Shown: positions 1 through 8,025, counted from the stretch's first letter. The stretch is DNA of 23,475 nt from Spirochaetaceae bacterium UBA1306 (GCA_002307245.1 DBTW01000194.1:1-23475); one strand, 5' to 3'. The notes: generated from the letters alone by a model not told the origin. Translations and numbers: made by a program.

Positions 1-230
1 TCGTGGATGAGCGAGAGCTCCTTGCCGGAGGCCGACTTCTCCACCCCCTCGACGAAGACGTGGCCGGCCACGAGGTTGGCGAAATTCTCGCTGATATTGT
101 CCTTGAAGGCGCCCACGAAGCCGTTGATGATGGTGACGATCATGAGCCCGAAGGCTATGGCGCCACCGAGGAGGAGGGTCCTCTTCTTCTGCCGCGAGAG
201 GTTGCGCAAGGCTAGCTTGATGATTTCCAT
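1..230 (-). CDS. FtsX/MacB-type ABC transporter permease (partial, C-terminus beyond window)
   Basis: The visible N-terminus begins MEIIKLALRNLSRQKKRTLL and runs about 76 residues before leaving the window. It has the usual FtsX-type layout: a short basic cytoplasmic start, one membrane segment at about residues 19-40, then the beginning of an extracytoplasmic domain. The start ATG lies 10 bp after the stop of the preceding permease and has only a weak G-rich ribosome site. It is the third gene of the ABC operon. Two different FtsX permeases with one ATPase is the LolCDE-like arrangement, so I infer a heterodimeric transporter that extrudes lipoproteins, peptides or other envelope substrates. 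The substrate cannot be told from sequence. Confidence 0.8.
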   Translation of the reverse strand, partial: MEIIKLALRNLSRQKKRTLLLGGAIAFGLMIVTIINGFVGAFKDNISENFANLVAGHVFVEGVEKSASGKELSLIH

Positions 231-240
231 GGTATCCCGC

Positions 241-1722
241 CTATTCCGACTGCATGGCGCGCACGGGCTCGATCTTGAGCGCGAGCGAGACCGGGTAGAG
301 ATGCGCCGCGACCGCCACGAGGCTGACGAGCACGAGGCTCCATAGGATCGAGGACAGGCTCGCCGAGGCGTGCAGCACCGGGCCTGCGAAGAGCAGCTTC
401 AGGAAGGAATTCGTGGCGTGGATCTGCGCCGCGTTCAGGATGCCCAGGGCGCCGACGGCGAAGGCCGTCCCGATCAGGCCAAAGACCACCGCGATGGTCA
501 GGGTCTCGACGAGGAACATCCGGCGCACGTAGCCCTTCTGGGCGCCCAGGGCGCGCATCGTGCCGATCTCGCCGGTGCGCTCGATCACCGAGATGACGAG
601 GGTATTGGTCATGATGATGACCGCGACCACCGCCACGATGATGATGGCGATATTGAAGACGATCCTGATCACGTCGATGCTGGAGCCGAAGGGGCTGGAG
701 GCCGCCTTCCAATCGCCCGCCTGCGCCTCGATACCTTCCGCGGCGAACCAGGCGTTGAGGGAGGCGACCGTCGCCTGGGCCGCGCCCGAGTTCTTGAGGC
801 GCGCCACCGCGAAGTACCAGGCGCCCGAGTCGGCCACGGCGAGCTTACGAGGCTCGGCATTCTTGCCGGGAGCGGCCGCCTTGGGGGCCGAGACCTGGGT
901 GGCTTTCACGACCGTCTCGGCGCCGAAGAGATCGTCCTCGCTCGCCGCTAGGAGGCCCTTCTGCTCGTCGGTGACCGGCGTATCCTCGTCATTGCCTATC
1001 GTGAGCCCCGACAGGAGCCGCGCCGTGGTCACGTCGGCGTAAGATATGTAGCTCTTGCCCTCGTCCTCGTCCTCGGCCCCGATAACCCCGACGAGGGGCA
1101 CGGAGCGGATCTTGAATCCGGCCTTGCCCATGCCCGTGATGACGATCTGGTCGCCGAGCTTGGGCTCGACGCCCGCCTTCTTCTTGATCTTCTCGAAAGT
1201 CCGTTTGGAGATGACGAGGCCCTCTTCGCCGGGGGCGAGGAGCCTGCCCATGGAGGGCTTCACGTCGGGGAAGAGCGCGTTGTACGTGGCCGGTTCGATT
1301 CCGAAGAGCACGAGCATGGCCACCGCGCCATCGTCGGACTTGTCGATGTCCTCGTAACCCTTGAGAGCGGCCATGCCGTAGCCCGTGACCTGGCCGGCGG
1401 CGCCCGTGACGCCGGGCATCGAACGGAGGTGCTCCATGACCTTGTCGTACTCGGGAAGGAGTTTCATGTCGTCCCCGCTCGAGCTCATGGACATCGAGCC
1501 GAAGAGGCTTACCGTCTCTTTGGTCTTGGTCTTGGCGGAGATGAATACGTCCCCGGTGTAATTGGCTATGAAGGTGTCCTTGATGCCCTTCGCCGCGGTG
1601 TCCATGAAGGCGTTGCCGACGACGAGTATGACGACTCCCAGGCCGAGGAGGATGCCTATGATGAGGCTCTTGGCCTTGTGCTCCAGGAGGTTCCTGAAGG
1701 CTATGCGGATGAGTACCGGCAT
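241..1722 (-). CDS. FtsX/MacB-type ABC transporter permease
   Basis: This 493-residue inner-membrane protein has the classic FtsX topology. One N-terminal membrane helix (about 18-40) is followed by a large extracytoplasmic domain (about 41-345) and three C-terminal helices (about 352-380, 400-430, 448-475). The cytoplasmic loop ERTGEIGTMRALGAQ after the second helix is the family hallmark that contacts the ATPase. Its ATG follows the ATPase stop by 5 bp and has an AAGGAA ribosome site that overlaps the end of that gene, so the two are translationally coupled. The length exceeds the roughly 400 residues usual for LolC/E or MacB-type permeases because the extracytoplasmic domain is enlarged. 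It probably pairs with the permease that starts at 230. The substrate is unknown. Confidence 0.9.
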   Translation of the reverse strand: MPVLIRIAFRNLLEHKAKSLIIGILLGLGVVILVVGNAFMDTAAKGIKDTFIANYTGDVFISAKTKTKETVSLFGSMSMSSSGDDMKLLPEYDKVMEHLRSMPGVTGAAGQVTGYGMAALKGYEDIDKSDDGAVAMLVLFGIEPATYNALFPDVKPSMGRLLAPGEEGLVISKRTFEKIKKKAGVEPKLGDQIVITGMGKAGFKIRSVPLVGVIGAEDEDEGKSYISYADVTTARLLSGLTIGNDEDTPVTDEQKGLLAASEDDLFGAETVVKATQVSAPKAAAPGKNAEPRKLAVADSGAWYFAVARLKNSGAAQATVASLNAWFAAEGIEAQAGDWKAASSPFGSSIDVIRIVFNIAIIIVAVVAVIIMTNTLVISVIERTGEIGTMRALGAQKGYVRRMFLVETLTIAVVFGLIGTAFAVGALGILNAAQIHATNSFLKLLFAGPVLHASASLSSILWSLVLVSLVAVAAHLYPVSLALKIEPVRAMQSE

Positions 1723-1727
1723 CGGCT

Positions 1728-2426
1728 TTATTCCTTGTCCTGCCGCGTGTTCTCTACGACGAGGCCGTCCTTTAATCGGACGACGTGGTCGGCGAGGTCC
1801 ACGATCTTCGCGTCATGGGTGGAGAATATGAAAGTAGTCGACATCTCACGGTTGATCTTCTTCATCAGGTCGAGGATCTGCTCGCCAGTGGCCGAGTCGA
1901 GGTTGGCCGTCGGCTCGTCCGCGAGGACGATCTGGGGCTTGGTGACCAGGGCGCGGGCGATGGCCACCCTCTGGCGCTGGCCGCCCGAAAGCTCGTTGGG
2001 CTTGTGCGTGCGCCACTGCTCGAGCCCGACCTCCTGGATGAGGTAGTCGATCCAGTCGGACTTTTCCTTGCCCTTGGGGCCCTTCTTCCCGAGGAGGAGG
2101 GGAAACTCGATGTTCTCGTAGACATTGAGGACGGGGATGAGGTTGAAGGACTGGAAGATGAAGCCGAGAGTCTCGTGGCGAAGAGTGGTGAGATCCTTGT
2201 CCGAGAGATCCTTGATCGGCTTGCCCCCGATGAGGACGCTGCCCGAGGTCGGCCTGTCAACGCAGCCGAGCATGTTGAGGATGGTCGACTTCCCGGAGCC
2301 CGATGGCCCGGCGATGGAGATGAACTCGCCCTTTTCGATCGAGAAGGAAACGCCTTTCACCGCCTCGACCTCGACCTTGCCGAGAGGATAGACCTTGCGG
2401 ACGTCCTGGAGCTCTACGATTACCAT
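1728..2426 (-). CDS. ABC transporter ATP-binding protein (LolD/MacB family)
   Basis: This 232-residue ATPase drives the two FtsX-type permeases downstream. Walker A is GPSGSGKST (about residues 40-48), the Q-loop lies in GFIFQSFNLIPVLNVYEN, the signature is LSGGQRQRVAIARAL, Walker B is IVLADEPTANLD, and the switch histidine is in FSTHD. GFIFQSFNLIP and DEPTANLD are typical of the LolD/MacB/FtsE subfamily, which couples ATP hydrolysis to mechanical work on the envelope rather than import. An AAGGAG ribosome site lies 5 nt before ATG. It is the first gene of the operon and is transcribed away from the response regulator at 2697. A regulatory link between the divergent units is plausible, as in Bce-type modules, but is not shown by the sequence. 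Confidence 0.92.
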   Translation of the reverse strand: MVIVELQDVRKVYPLGKVEVEAVKGVSFSIEKGEFISIAGPSGSGKSTILNMLGCVDRPTSGSVLIGGKPIKDLSDKDLTTLRHETLGFIFQSFNLIPVLNVYENIEFPLLLGKKGPKGKEKSDWIDYLIQEVGLEQWRTHKPNELSGGQRQRVAIARALVTKPQIVLADEPTANLDSATGEQILDLMKKINREMSTTFIFSTHDAKIVDLADHVVRLKDGLVVENTRQDKE

Positions 2427-2566
2427 ACGTACTCCTTAGACTCGGCGCCCTTCGCCGATGGATCGGCCGCCGCGCTCGCCCGTCCTCCTATGAGCGGCGG
2501 GAGCTTGCGGGACGGGCTTTTATTGAAACGCTACCCGGGGCGCACTTTTTTGCGTTCAACATTGAT

Positions 2567-2596
2567 AAGATATTGAGATCCCTCATCTTTTTTCAA
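2567..2596 (-). promoter_or_regulatory. sigma70-like promoter for the ABC export operon
   Basis: Read on the minus strand, TTGAAA (2596-2591) and TATCTT (2572-2567) are separated by 18 bp. The predicted start near 2560 leaves a leader of about 130 nt before the ATPase. The leader contains complementary arms GGACGGGC/GCCCGTCC (2510-2517 and 2478-2485) that could fold. Confidence 0.5.
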
Positions 2597-2683
2597 GCTA
2601 ATCGGGTGGAATCGGGGCGTTTTGCTCCAAGTGTTCATTGACCGTTTATGGCTGCGCACTGGATGGCGCGGCGCGCCGGCGCG

Positions 2684-2689
2684 TATACT
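2684..2689 (+). promoter_or_regulatory. -10 box for the response regulator; possible leaderless start
   Basis: TATACT (5 of 6 consensus) ends exactly 7 nt before the ATG at 2697, and no Shine-Dalgarno sequence is visible. Transcription would begin at or next to the ATG. The matching -35 region near 2660 is poor (TGGATG). Confidence 0.4.
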
Positions 2690-2696
2690 CAATGGT

Positions 2697-3428
2697 ATGC
2701 CAAGCGAAGGAAGGCCCCGGGACCGCATCCTCATCGTCGAGGACGACCGGGATATCGCCGAGCTCGTCGCGACCTACCTCGCGCGCGAGGGCCTCGGCGC
2801 GGCCATCGCCGGCTCGGCCGAGGAGGCCATTCTCGATTGCGCCGAGCTCCTGCCGGAGCTCCTGATCCTGGACCTGGGACTGCCCGGGGCCGACGGGCTC
2901 GAGCTCCTGCGGTATTTCCGGGGCCGCAGCACCGCGCCGGTCATCATCGTCTCCGCCCGCGAGTCCGACGAGGACAAGGTGGCGGGCCTAGGTCTCGGTG
3001 CCGACGATTTCGTGTCCAAGCCCTTCTCGCCCAAGGTGCTGTCGGCTCGGGTGAAGGCCCAGCTGCGACGTTCGGGCTATGCGCGGGAGACCTTGCCTCG
3101 GGAATCCGACGGCGGCGGCAATCGCCTGGCCTTCGGCCACTACGTCCTCGACTTCGATGGCCGGCTCCTCGAGCGCGAGGGCGAGCGAGTGCCCCTCAGC
3201 CGCAGGGAATTCGAGCTCCTCGCCTACCTGGCCCTCAACGAGGGCAAGACCTACGCTCCCGTGGAGCTCTATCGGGAGGTCTGGGGACTCGAGCACGGCG
3301 ACCTCTCGACCGTGGCCGTTCATGTCCAGCGCGTTAGGCGCAAGATCGAGGATCCCGGCTCTCCTCCCCGCTGGCTCGTCACGGTGCCCGGAGCGGGCTA
3401 CCGCTTCCTTCGAGGAGGCTCGCCATGA
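2697..3428 (+). CDS. OmpR/PhoB-family response regulator
   Basis: This 243-residue two-component transcription factor pairs with the kinase that overlaps its 3' end. The receiver domain (about 9-125) shows the acidic pair D16/D17, the phospho-acceptor D59 in LLILDLGLPG, the switch residue S86 and K108 in VSKPF. A winged-helix DNA-binding domain follows (about 140-240), with the typical LSRREFELLAYLALNEGKTY and VHVQRVRRKIEDP segments. I chose the ATG at 2697 because the receiver fold begins directly after it; an upstream extension to 2622 would add 25 residues of unrelated, basic sequence. The gene diverges from the ABC operon, so that operon is a reasonable but unproven target. Confidence 0.93.
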   Translation: MPSEGRPRDRILIVEDDRDIAELVATYLAREGLGAAIAGSAEEAILDCAELLPELLILDLGLPGADGLELLRYFRGRSTAPVIIVSARESDEDKVAGLGLGADDFVSKPFSPKVLSARVKAQLRRSGYARETLPRESDGGGNRLAFGHYVLDFDGRLLEREGERVPLSRREFELLAYLALNEGKTYAPVELYREVWGLEHGDLSTVAVHVQRVRRKIEDPGSPPRWLVTVPGAGYRFLRGGSP

Positions 3429-4798
3429 AGCCCGCGAAGGAGCGTGGCCGCCTCCGCCTGCGGACCCTCCTCGGCGGCCTCGCCGTGGCGGCCCTGATCG
3501 CGCCCGTCGTCCTCGCCGTGCTCGTCGGCGTCGTGATCGCCTCGTCCATGCCGAAGGCTCCGATCTTCCGCTTCCAGTCCGTCGGCAGGGAGCTGGCCTT
3601 GGCCGTGGACTACGCCGATGGAGTCCTGTCGATCAGGCCCGGCTACAAGCCCCCCCTCGACCTCCGCCTCGTCATCGAGGGGCCGGGCGGAGTGGTGCTC
3701 CTGTCGAACGTCGACCGCATCCGCTCCGGAGCGGCCGCAAGCCTGGACGATATCGTCTTCGTCATCGACGGCAAGGACAGGGTCAAGAATTTCTTCACCG
3801 AGAACGTCCGCGATAGCGGCGGCGCCGTCATCGGCAGCTACTACGCCTGGTTCTCCGACGATTATCAGCCCCAGCATAGGGGGGCGATACCGGTCGGCTT
3901 GCTGGCCCTCATAGGCTTTTGCCTCTTCGCCTTCTGCCTCGGCGTCATCGTCTCCACCTTCCTAGGGAGGTCCGTGCTCAAGCTCGAGAGGGCCGCGGGC
4001 CGCATCGCCGCCGGCGATCTCGAGACCGAAGTGCACGTGAGCGGGATCCGGGAGATCGAGGAACTCTCCCTGGCCATGGACGGCATGCGCGCGGCTTTGC
4101 GCGAGGATCGCGACAAGCGAGCCCGATTCCTGGCCGGCATCTCGCACGACCTGCGCACGCCCCTGACCTCGATTGGCGGCTACCTCGAGGCGGTCGAGGA
4201 TGGCCTCGCCTCGGATCCCGACACCTTGCGGCGCTATGTGCATATCATGCGCGGCAAGACCCGGCTCCTGGAGGGGCGGATCGCCAGCCTCATCGAATTC
4301 GCCCGGATGGAGACGGGGGAATGGCGCATGGGCTTCGAGGAGATCGAGCTCCGGCCCTTCCTCGAGGGTCTGGCGCGCGAGTTCCGCGAGGACTCGCGCC
4401 TCATGGACCGCGGCTTCTCCTTCGATCTCTCGGCCCTCGAGGGCCTGCGCGCCGGCGTCGACCGCGCCCTCCTGTCTCGGGCCTTCGAGAACCTCTTCTC
4501 CAACGCGATACGCTACTCCCCGCCCGGGAGCGCCGCGCGCATGGCCGCTAAGCTCGAAGGCGCCGTCGCGACGATCGACTTCGACGACGAGGGTCCTGGC
4601 ATAGCCCCCGCGGAGCGGGAGAGGGTTTTCGAGGCCTTCGTGCGCGGCGGCACGGCCGGAGGCGGCGAGGGATTGGGCCTCGGTCTCTATATTGCCCGCT
4701 CGGTAATACAGGGGCATGGTTGGTCGATTCGCGCAGATGCCACGCCTGATGGCTGCGGACGCCTCAGCGTTGTAATTCCCCTGGCCACGCAGGCATGA
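3425..4798 (+). CDS. Membrane sensor histidine kinase
   Basis: This 457-residue kinase starts inside the regulator gene (ATGA overlap), so the pair is translationally coupled. Membrane helices at about 15-41 and 156-180 enclose an extracytoplasmic sensor of about 115 residues with no family I recognise. A HAMP domain (about 180-232) leads to the HisKA helix with phospho-acceptor H241 in AGISHDLRTPLTS. The catalytic domain has the N box LFSNAIRYSP, G1 DDEGPGI, the F box FEAFVRG and G2 GEGLGLGLYIA, so it looks active. The sensor domain is acidic and small, so the signal cannot be predicted. The stop codon lies only 4 bp before the target duplication of the downstream insertion sequence, which left the gene intact. 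Confidence 0.93.
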   Translation: MKPAKERGRLRLRTLLGGLAVAALIAPVVLAVLVGVVIASSMPKAPIFRFQSVGRELALAVDYADGVLSIRPGYKPPLDLRLVIEGPGGVVLLSNVDRIRSGAAASLDDIVFVIDGKDRVKNFFTENVRDSGGAVIGSYYAWFSDDYQPQHRGAIPVGLLALIGFCLFAFCLGVIVSTFLGRSVLKLERAAGRIAAGDLETEVHVSGIREIEELSLAMDGMRAALREDRDKRARFLAGISHDLRTPLTSIGGYLEAVEDGLASDPDTLRRYVHIMRGKTRLLEGRIASLIEFARMETGEWRMGFEEIELRPFLEGLAREFREDSRLMDRGFSFDLSALEGLRAGVDRALLSRAFENLFSNAIRYSPPGSAARMAAKLEGAVATIDFDDEGPGIAPAERERVFEAFVRGGTAGGGEGLGLGLYIARSVIQGHGWSIRADATPDGCGRLSVVIPLATQA

Positions 4799-4802
4799 AC
4801 CG

Positions 4803-4808
4803 TAATTA
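4803..4808. repeat. Target-site duplication, left copy (TAATTA)
   Basis: TAATTA abuts the left end of the insertion sequence and recurs at 6305-6310 abutting the right end. The sequence is palindromic, so direct and inverted readings cannot be told apart. Confidence 0.6.
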
Positions 4809-4869
4809 GTTCCTCGAAGCTTGTAGAAAATCATTCAAACTAAGCCCCCTTGGGGTAGTATATGAAATG

Positions 4870-5070
4870 AGCGAGGGGGCAACCTTTCCTCAGTGTTATG
4901 AAGCTTGTAGAAAAAATGTTGTTAGTTGTTTTACGAAAAACAATTAATCGATTTGTCTCGAAAAAACCGTGTATGAAAGCACATTTCTATAGTGTCTCAG
5001 GCCTTAGGCTCATCCGGACCTCAAGGCTTCATAACACTAACCAACCTTTCTGAAAGGTTTCCCCCTCGCG
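4870..5070. repeat. Nested long inverted repeat with REP-like hairpin in the IS left flank
   Basis: Arms 4870-4904 and 5026-5070 are imperfect inverse copies. AGTGTTATGAAGC (4892-4904) matches the complement of 5026-5038, and GCGAGGGGG near 4870 matches CCCCCTCGC near 5070. The right arm also holds a self-contained hairpin, AACCTTTC (5043-5050) and GAAAGGTT (5052-5059). The 15-mer GAAGCTTGTAGAAAA at the IS end (4816-4830) is repeated at 4900-4914. The roughly 200-bp unit is AT-rich inside and encodes nothing I can support. It could be a small palindromic element inserted in, or evolved from, the IS end. It accounts for most of the 316-bp gene-free stretch 4799-5114. Confidence 0.6.
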
Positions 5071-5114
5071 TTCCCCATTTCCAAAGATTTGCTCCTTTGC
5101 CACTACCCGTCTTC

Positions 5115-6245
5115 CTATGCGACCGCATATCCGGGAAGGTAATCCCTGTCCTTGCCCAATGGCGTCCTTCGTGTCCTTCTCCAGCTGGCCTCGCCGCAGT
5201 CTGTTAGCAGAGTCCGCGTCAGCATCGCCCGCTTCCGCCAGATCCCCTCGAGCTCGTCCTCGACCTGCTCGCCATCGTAGCCGGCGACGAGCGCGTTCGT
5301 GATCGGCCCCATCCGAGCCCGATGCGCCTTGATGAAATTGTGATAGAACAGGTACAGCGTCAGCCGTTCCATCTGGCGATTGACATTCCTTCCGAAGCAG
5401 GCCGATTCCCGAACGTGCTCATGCAGGTCCTTCCGGATCTCTCTGTCGAGGTAATTTACCGGGAAGAGCGGATTCGCCCTCGTACGCTCCGCGCGTGAGG
5501 AGATCGTCTTGTGCTCGAGCCTGCCGAGCTTGTGAAGGGCATTCGCGCATGGAGCGGCCGCGATGCCCCGTGGATAGGCCTTGTGCTCATCGGTCCACAG
5601 GCAAAGCGCAGGCCGAGCCTCGTCGCAGAGGACCCGGAGGCTCGCGGTTGCGATGCGCGAAAAGGAGCGTTCGACGCCCCGGGAATCGGCCCTGAAGCGC
5701 TTCTCGAGCTCGATTCGTTTCGCCTTTTGCCCTTCCGTCATCCTGCCCTTGCGCCTGAGCGTGACATGGTCGGCCGCGTAGACGAATTGGGATTTCGATC
5801 CGACCAGGATCGTTATGTTGTTCGGGAAATACTGCGAAACGCAGAAGCTCTCGAAGCCGTCGGCGGCCAGATTCTCCGAGAGCCGCCTGGTACGGGATAG
5901 CCGCGACTCGAAGGCGAGGGCTTGGCGCGAGGCGCGGGAGAGGCGGTTGGACACGGTATCGGTCGAAGCCGCGATCGCCCGGCCGATGGCGCTCAGGCTC
6001 GAGGTCGAGACGAGCCTGACGAGGAGATCCTGGTAGTCGATAACCCGCTTGGCATAGTAATCCACACTGAAGGTCTGGGTCGAGAAGGTGCGGCCGCAGG
6101 CAGTGCAGCGAAACCGGGGAACAACGCCGAAGGCCTTGGTCGAGTAAAAGCCCCAGGGAACATACTCGTTATAGGGCTGATTGGACTCAAGCCAATGGAG
6201 CGCGCATGCCCTCTTGGGGCAGAAAGGGAAGCGGTACTCGTCCAC
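5115..6245 (-). CDS. IS transposase, IS1-like zinc-finger N-terminus with DDE-type core
   Basis: This 376-residue protein is encoded by the insertion sequence. The N-terminus has a cysteine pair (CPKRAC) and a second pair in RFRCTACGRTFS, the zinc-binding arrangement seen in IS1-type and related transposases. A helix-turn-helix-like stretch follows (SSLSAIGRAIAASTDTVSNRLSR). Candidate catalytic acids are the D in LAADGF, the D in LWTDEHKAY and a glutamate in the downstream HEHVRES or QMERLTLY region. The start is GTG at 6245, with an in-frame stop six codons upstream. No frameshift or internal stop is present, so the element may be active. I recognise the family from spirochaete-type genomes but cannot assign an ISfinder family by eye. 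Confidence 0.85.
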   Translation of the reverse strand: MDEYRFPFCPKRACALHWLESNQPYNEYVPWGFYSTKAFGVVPRFRCTACGRTFSTQTFSVDYYAKRVIDYQDLLVRLVSTSSLSAIGRAIAASTDTVSNRLSRASRQALAFESRLSRTRRLSENLAADGFESFCVSQYFPNNITILVGSKSQFVYAADHVTLRRKGRMTEGQKAKRIELEKRFRADSRGVERSFSRIATASLRVLCDEARPALCLWTDEHKAYPRGIAAAPCANALHKLGRLEHKTISSRAERTRANPLFPVNYLDREIRKDLHEHVRESACFGRNVNRQMERLTLYLFYHNFIKAHRARMGPITNALVAGYDGEQVEDELEGIWRKRAMLTRTLLTDCGEASWRRTRRTPLGKDRDYLPGYAVA

Positions 6246-6304
6246 AACCCCTATACGCGGCTAGCCGGGCCTCCCGATTGAAACGCCAACATTCTTCGAG
6301 GAAC

Positions 6305-6310
6305 TAATTA
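6305..6310. repeat. Target-site duplication, right copy (TAATTA)
   Basis: This is the second copy of TAATTA. It contains the TAA stop codon (6310-6308 on the minus strand) of the downstream sugar permease, so the stop is part of the duplicated target. Confidence 0.6.
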
Positions 6311-7144
6311 CCCCTTTATGCCACCCATAGTTAATCCCGCAATGAAGGATTTCTGCCCGACGAAGAACACGATGACGAGGGGCATGACGACGAGCATGGC
6401 GGCGGCCATCAGCAGGTGCCAGTACGAGTTGTAGCTCGAGAGCAGGGACTTAAGCCCCAGCGCCAGAGTGTAGAGCTTCGAGTCGTTCAGGTAGAGCAGC
6501 GGCCCCATGAAGTCGTTCCAGGTGTTGAGGAAGGTGAAGATGATCATCACCGCGATGATGGGCCTGGCCATGGGCAGGATGATCTGGACCATGATCCTCG
6601 GGTAGGAGGCCCCGTCGATCAAGGCCGCCTCGTCGTAGTCGAAGGGAATGGTCCTGAAGAACTGCACGAGGAGGAAGATGAAGAAGGCGTTGCCGAAGAA
6701 GCTGGGGACGATGAGGGGTAGAAAGGTATTGAGTCCCCCGAGCCAGCTCCACTCGATGAAGGTCGGGATCATCGTTACCGAGTTCGGGATCATCAGCGTC
6801 CCGATGCTGAGCGCGAAGAGCAGCTTGCGCCCTTTGAAGCGGAGCCTCGCGAGGGCGAAGGCGATGGCGACGTTGGAGAAGAGCACCCCGATGATGTTCC
6901 AGGCGACGAGGATGACCGTGTTCCCGTAATAGCGGCCGAAGGGGATGATCCGGAAAACCTCGGGATAGTTCCGCCATTGGGCTTCGGCGGGAATCGCCTT
7001 GGGCGGGTAGCTGAAGATCTCCGACATGGTCATGAGCGAGCTACGCAGCTGCCAGGCGAAGGGAAGGAGGCAGAAGACGGCCCCGAGGGTGAGGGCGACG
7101 TAGATGAGGGCCCTGCCCGGTTTCGTTTTGGCGCGCGCGCTCAT
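6308..7144 (-). CDS. Carbohydrate ABC transporter permease (MalG-like)
   Basis: This is a 278-residue inner-membrane permease of the CUT1 sugar importer family. It has six predicted helices and the cytoplasmic EAA loop EAALIDGASYPRIMVQIILP (about 188-207), where the ATPase docks. The start is the ATG at 7144, which overlaps the stop of the upstream permease (ATGA). The same frame stays open far upstream through the neighbouring gene, but that extension is out-of-frame noise. The TAA stop lies in the TAATTA target duplication, so the insertion landed on this stop without changing the protein. With the 7141-8025 permease and the binding protein it forms an importer. No ATPase is encoded in the cluster, suggesting a shared MsmX-type ATPase elsewhere. 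Confidence 0.93.
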   Translation of the reverse strand: MSARAKTKPGRALIYVALTLGAVFCLLPFAWQLRSSLMTMSEIFSYPPKAIPAEAQWRNYPEVFRIIPFGRYYGNTVILVAWNIIGVLFSNVAIAFALARLRFKGRKLLFALSIGTLMIPNSVTMIPTFIEWSWLGGLNTFLPLIVPSFFGNAFFIFLLVQFFRTIPFDYDEAALIDGASYPRIMVQIILPMARPIIAVMIIFTFLNTWNDFMGPLLYLNDSKLYTLALGLKSLLSSYNSYWHLLMAAAMLVVMPLVIVFFVGQKSFIAGLTMGGIKG

Positions 7145-8025
7145 TTGCGTTCCCCTTCGTAATAGACCCAGGACTTGGAGCTCCTGAACACGAGGAGCGA
7201 CACGGCGATGGTCATGAGGAGGAGGACGACCGCCAGGGCGTTCGCGTAGCCCATCTTGCTGAAGTTGAAGGCCTGCTTGTAGAGGTGGAGCATATAGGTG
7301 AGCGAGGCGTTCGAGGGCCCGCCGTTGGTCATGATGTAGGGCTGGGTGAAGGTCTGGAGGCCGCCGATGATGCCCATGACGAGGTTGTAGAAGATGATGG
7401 GGCTCATCTGCGGGAGGATGACGGCCTTGAGCCTCTGCCAGTAGTTGCCGCCGTCGATGACGCAGGCCTCTTCCAGCTCCTTGGGGATGCCTTGCAGTCC
7501 GGCGAGGAAGATGACGACGACGTTGCCCACGCTCCACAGGCTCATGATGACGAGGCTCATGATGACCAAGCTCGAGTCGGTCAGCCATCGCTGGGTGGGG
7601 AGGCCGAGCTTGTCCAGGAGGAAGTTGAAGAGGCCGTACTGCGGATTGTACAGGAAGAGCCACAGGGCGGTGGAGACCATGGTGGGTATGAGGGCGGGCA
7701 GGTAGTAGATTGTCCTGAAGACGCCCACGCCCTTGACCTTGGCGTTCAGGAGGAGGGCCGCCGAGAAGGCGAGGAGCATCTGCAGCGGCACGCTCGTGAT
7801 CGTGAAGAGGAGCATGACTTTCAGCGATTGCCAGAAGAGGTGGTCGCCGAAGAGCATGAACCAGTAGTTCTGTAGGCCGATGAAGATCGGCGTCGATATC
7901 ATGTTCCACTTGAAGAGACTCATGGACACCGCGACCCCGAGGGGAAAGGCGACCCAGATCGTGAGGCCGAGAGCCAGGGGCGATACGAGTATCCATCCCC
8001 AGAGCGTCTCCTTCCTGATGCGCAT
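7141..8025 (-). CDS. Carbohydrate ABC transporter permease (MalF-like)
   Basis: This 294-residue permease has six predicted helices and a cytoplasmic EAA loop at ELEEACVIDGGNYWQRLKAV (about 182-201). The short N-terminus before helix 1 (WILVSPLALGLTIWVAFPL) is typical of CUT1 MalF/UgpA-type permeases that lack the long enterobacterial extension. ATG at 8025 is preceded by AAAGG with a short spacer; an ATG 15 nt upstream meets a stop after four codons and is excluded. It overlaps the MalG-like gene by 4 bp. It is separated from the binding-protein gene by a 224-bp spacer that carries a palindromic repeat, which may lower permease expression relative to the binding protein. Confidence 0.93.
   Translation of the reverse strand: MRIRKETLWGWILVSPLALGLTIWVAFPLGVAVSMSLFKWNMISTPIFIGLQNYWFMLFGDHLFWQSLKVMLLFTITSVPLQMLLAFSAALLLNAKVKGVGVFRTIYYLPALIPTMVSTALWLFLYNPQYGLFNFLLDKLGLPTQRWLTDSSLVIMSLVIMSLWSVGNVVVIFLAGLQGIPKELEEACVIDGGNYWQRLKAVILPQMSPIIFYNLVMGIIGGLQTFTQPYIMTNGGPSNASLTYMLHLYKQAFNFSKMGYANALAVVLLLMTIAVSLLVFRSSKSWVYYEGERK

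Larger units (their letters stand above)
4809..6304 (-). mobile_element. Complete insertion sequence, about 1.5 kb, IS1-like zinc-finger DDE transposase
   Basis: The ends GTTCCTCGAAG (4809-4819) and CTTCGAGGAAC (6294-6304) are perfect 11-bp inverted repeats. TAATTA lies immediately outside each end (4803-4808 and 6305-6310) and is best read as a 6-bp target duplication. Because TAATTA is itself palindromic, the exact boundary could shift by a few bases. A third, solo copy of the end at 16047-16064 shares TAGTTCCTCGAAGC but not the preceding bases, which supports this boundary. The element carries one transposase (5115-6245) and about 300 bp of AT-rich, repeat-filled noncoding DNA at its left end. 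It sits between two convergent genes and disrupts neither reading frame. Confidence 0.85.

Noticed and set aside
2478..2517. Plus-strand hairpin followed by TTTT, terminator-like
   Set aside because: No plus-strand gene lies upstream and the loop is about 24 nt. It is more likely leader structure of the minus-strand ABC mRNA.
6308..7996. 562-codon frame suggesting a fused permease
   Set aside because: The first 283 codons are an out-of-frame reading of the upstream permease (Arg/Pro/His-rich). The true start is the ATG at 7144, overlapping the upstream stop.
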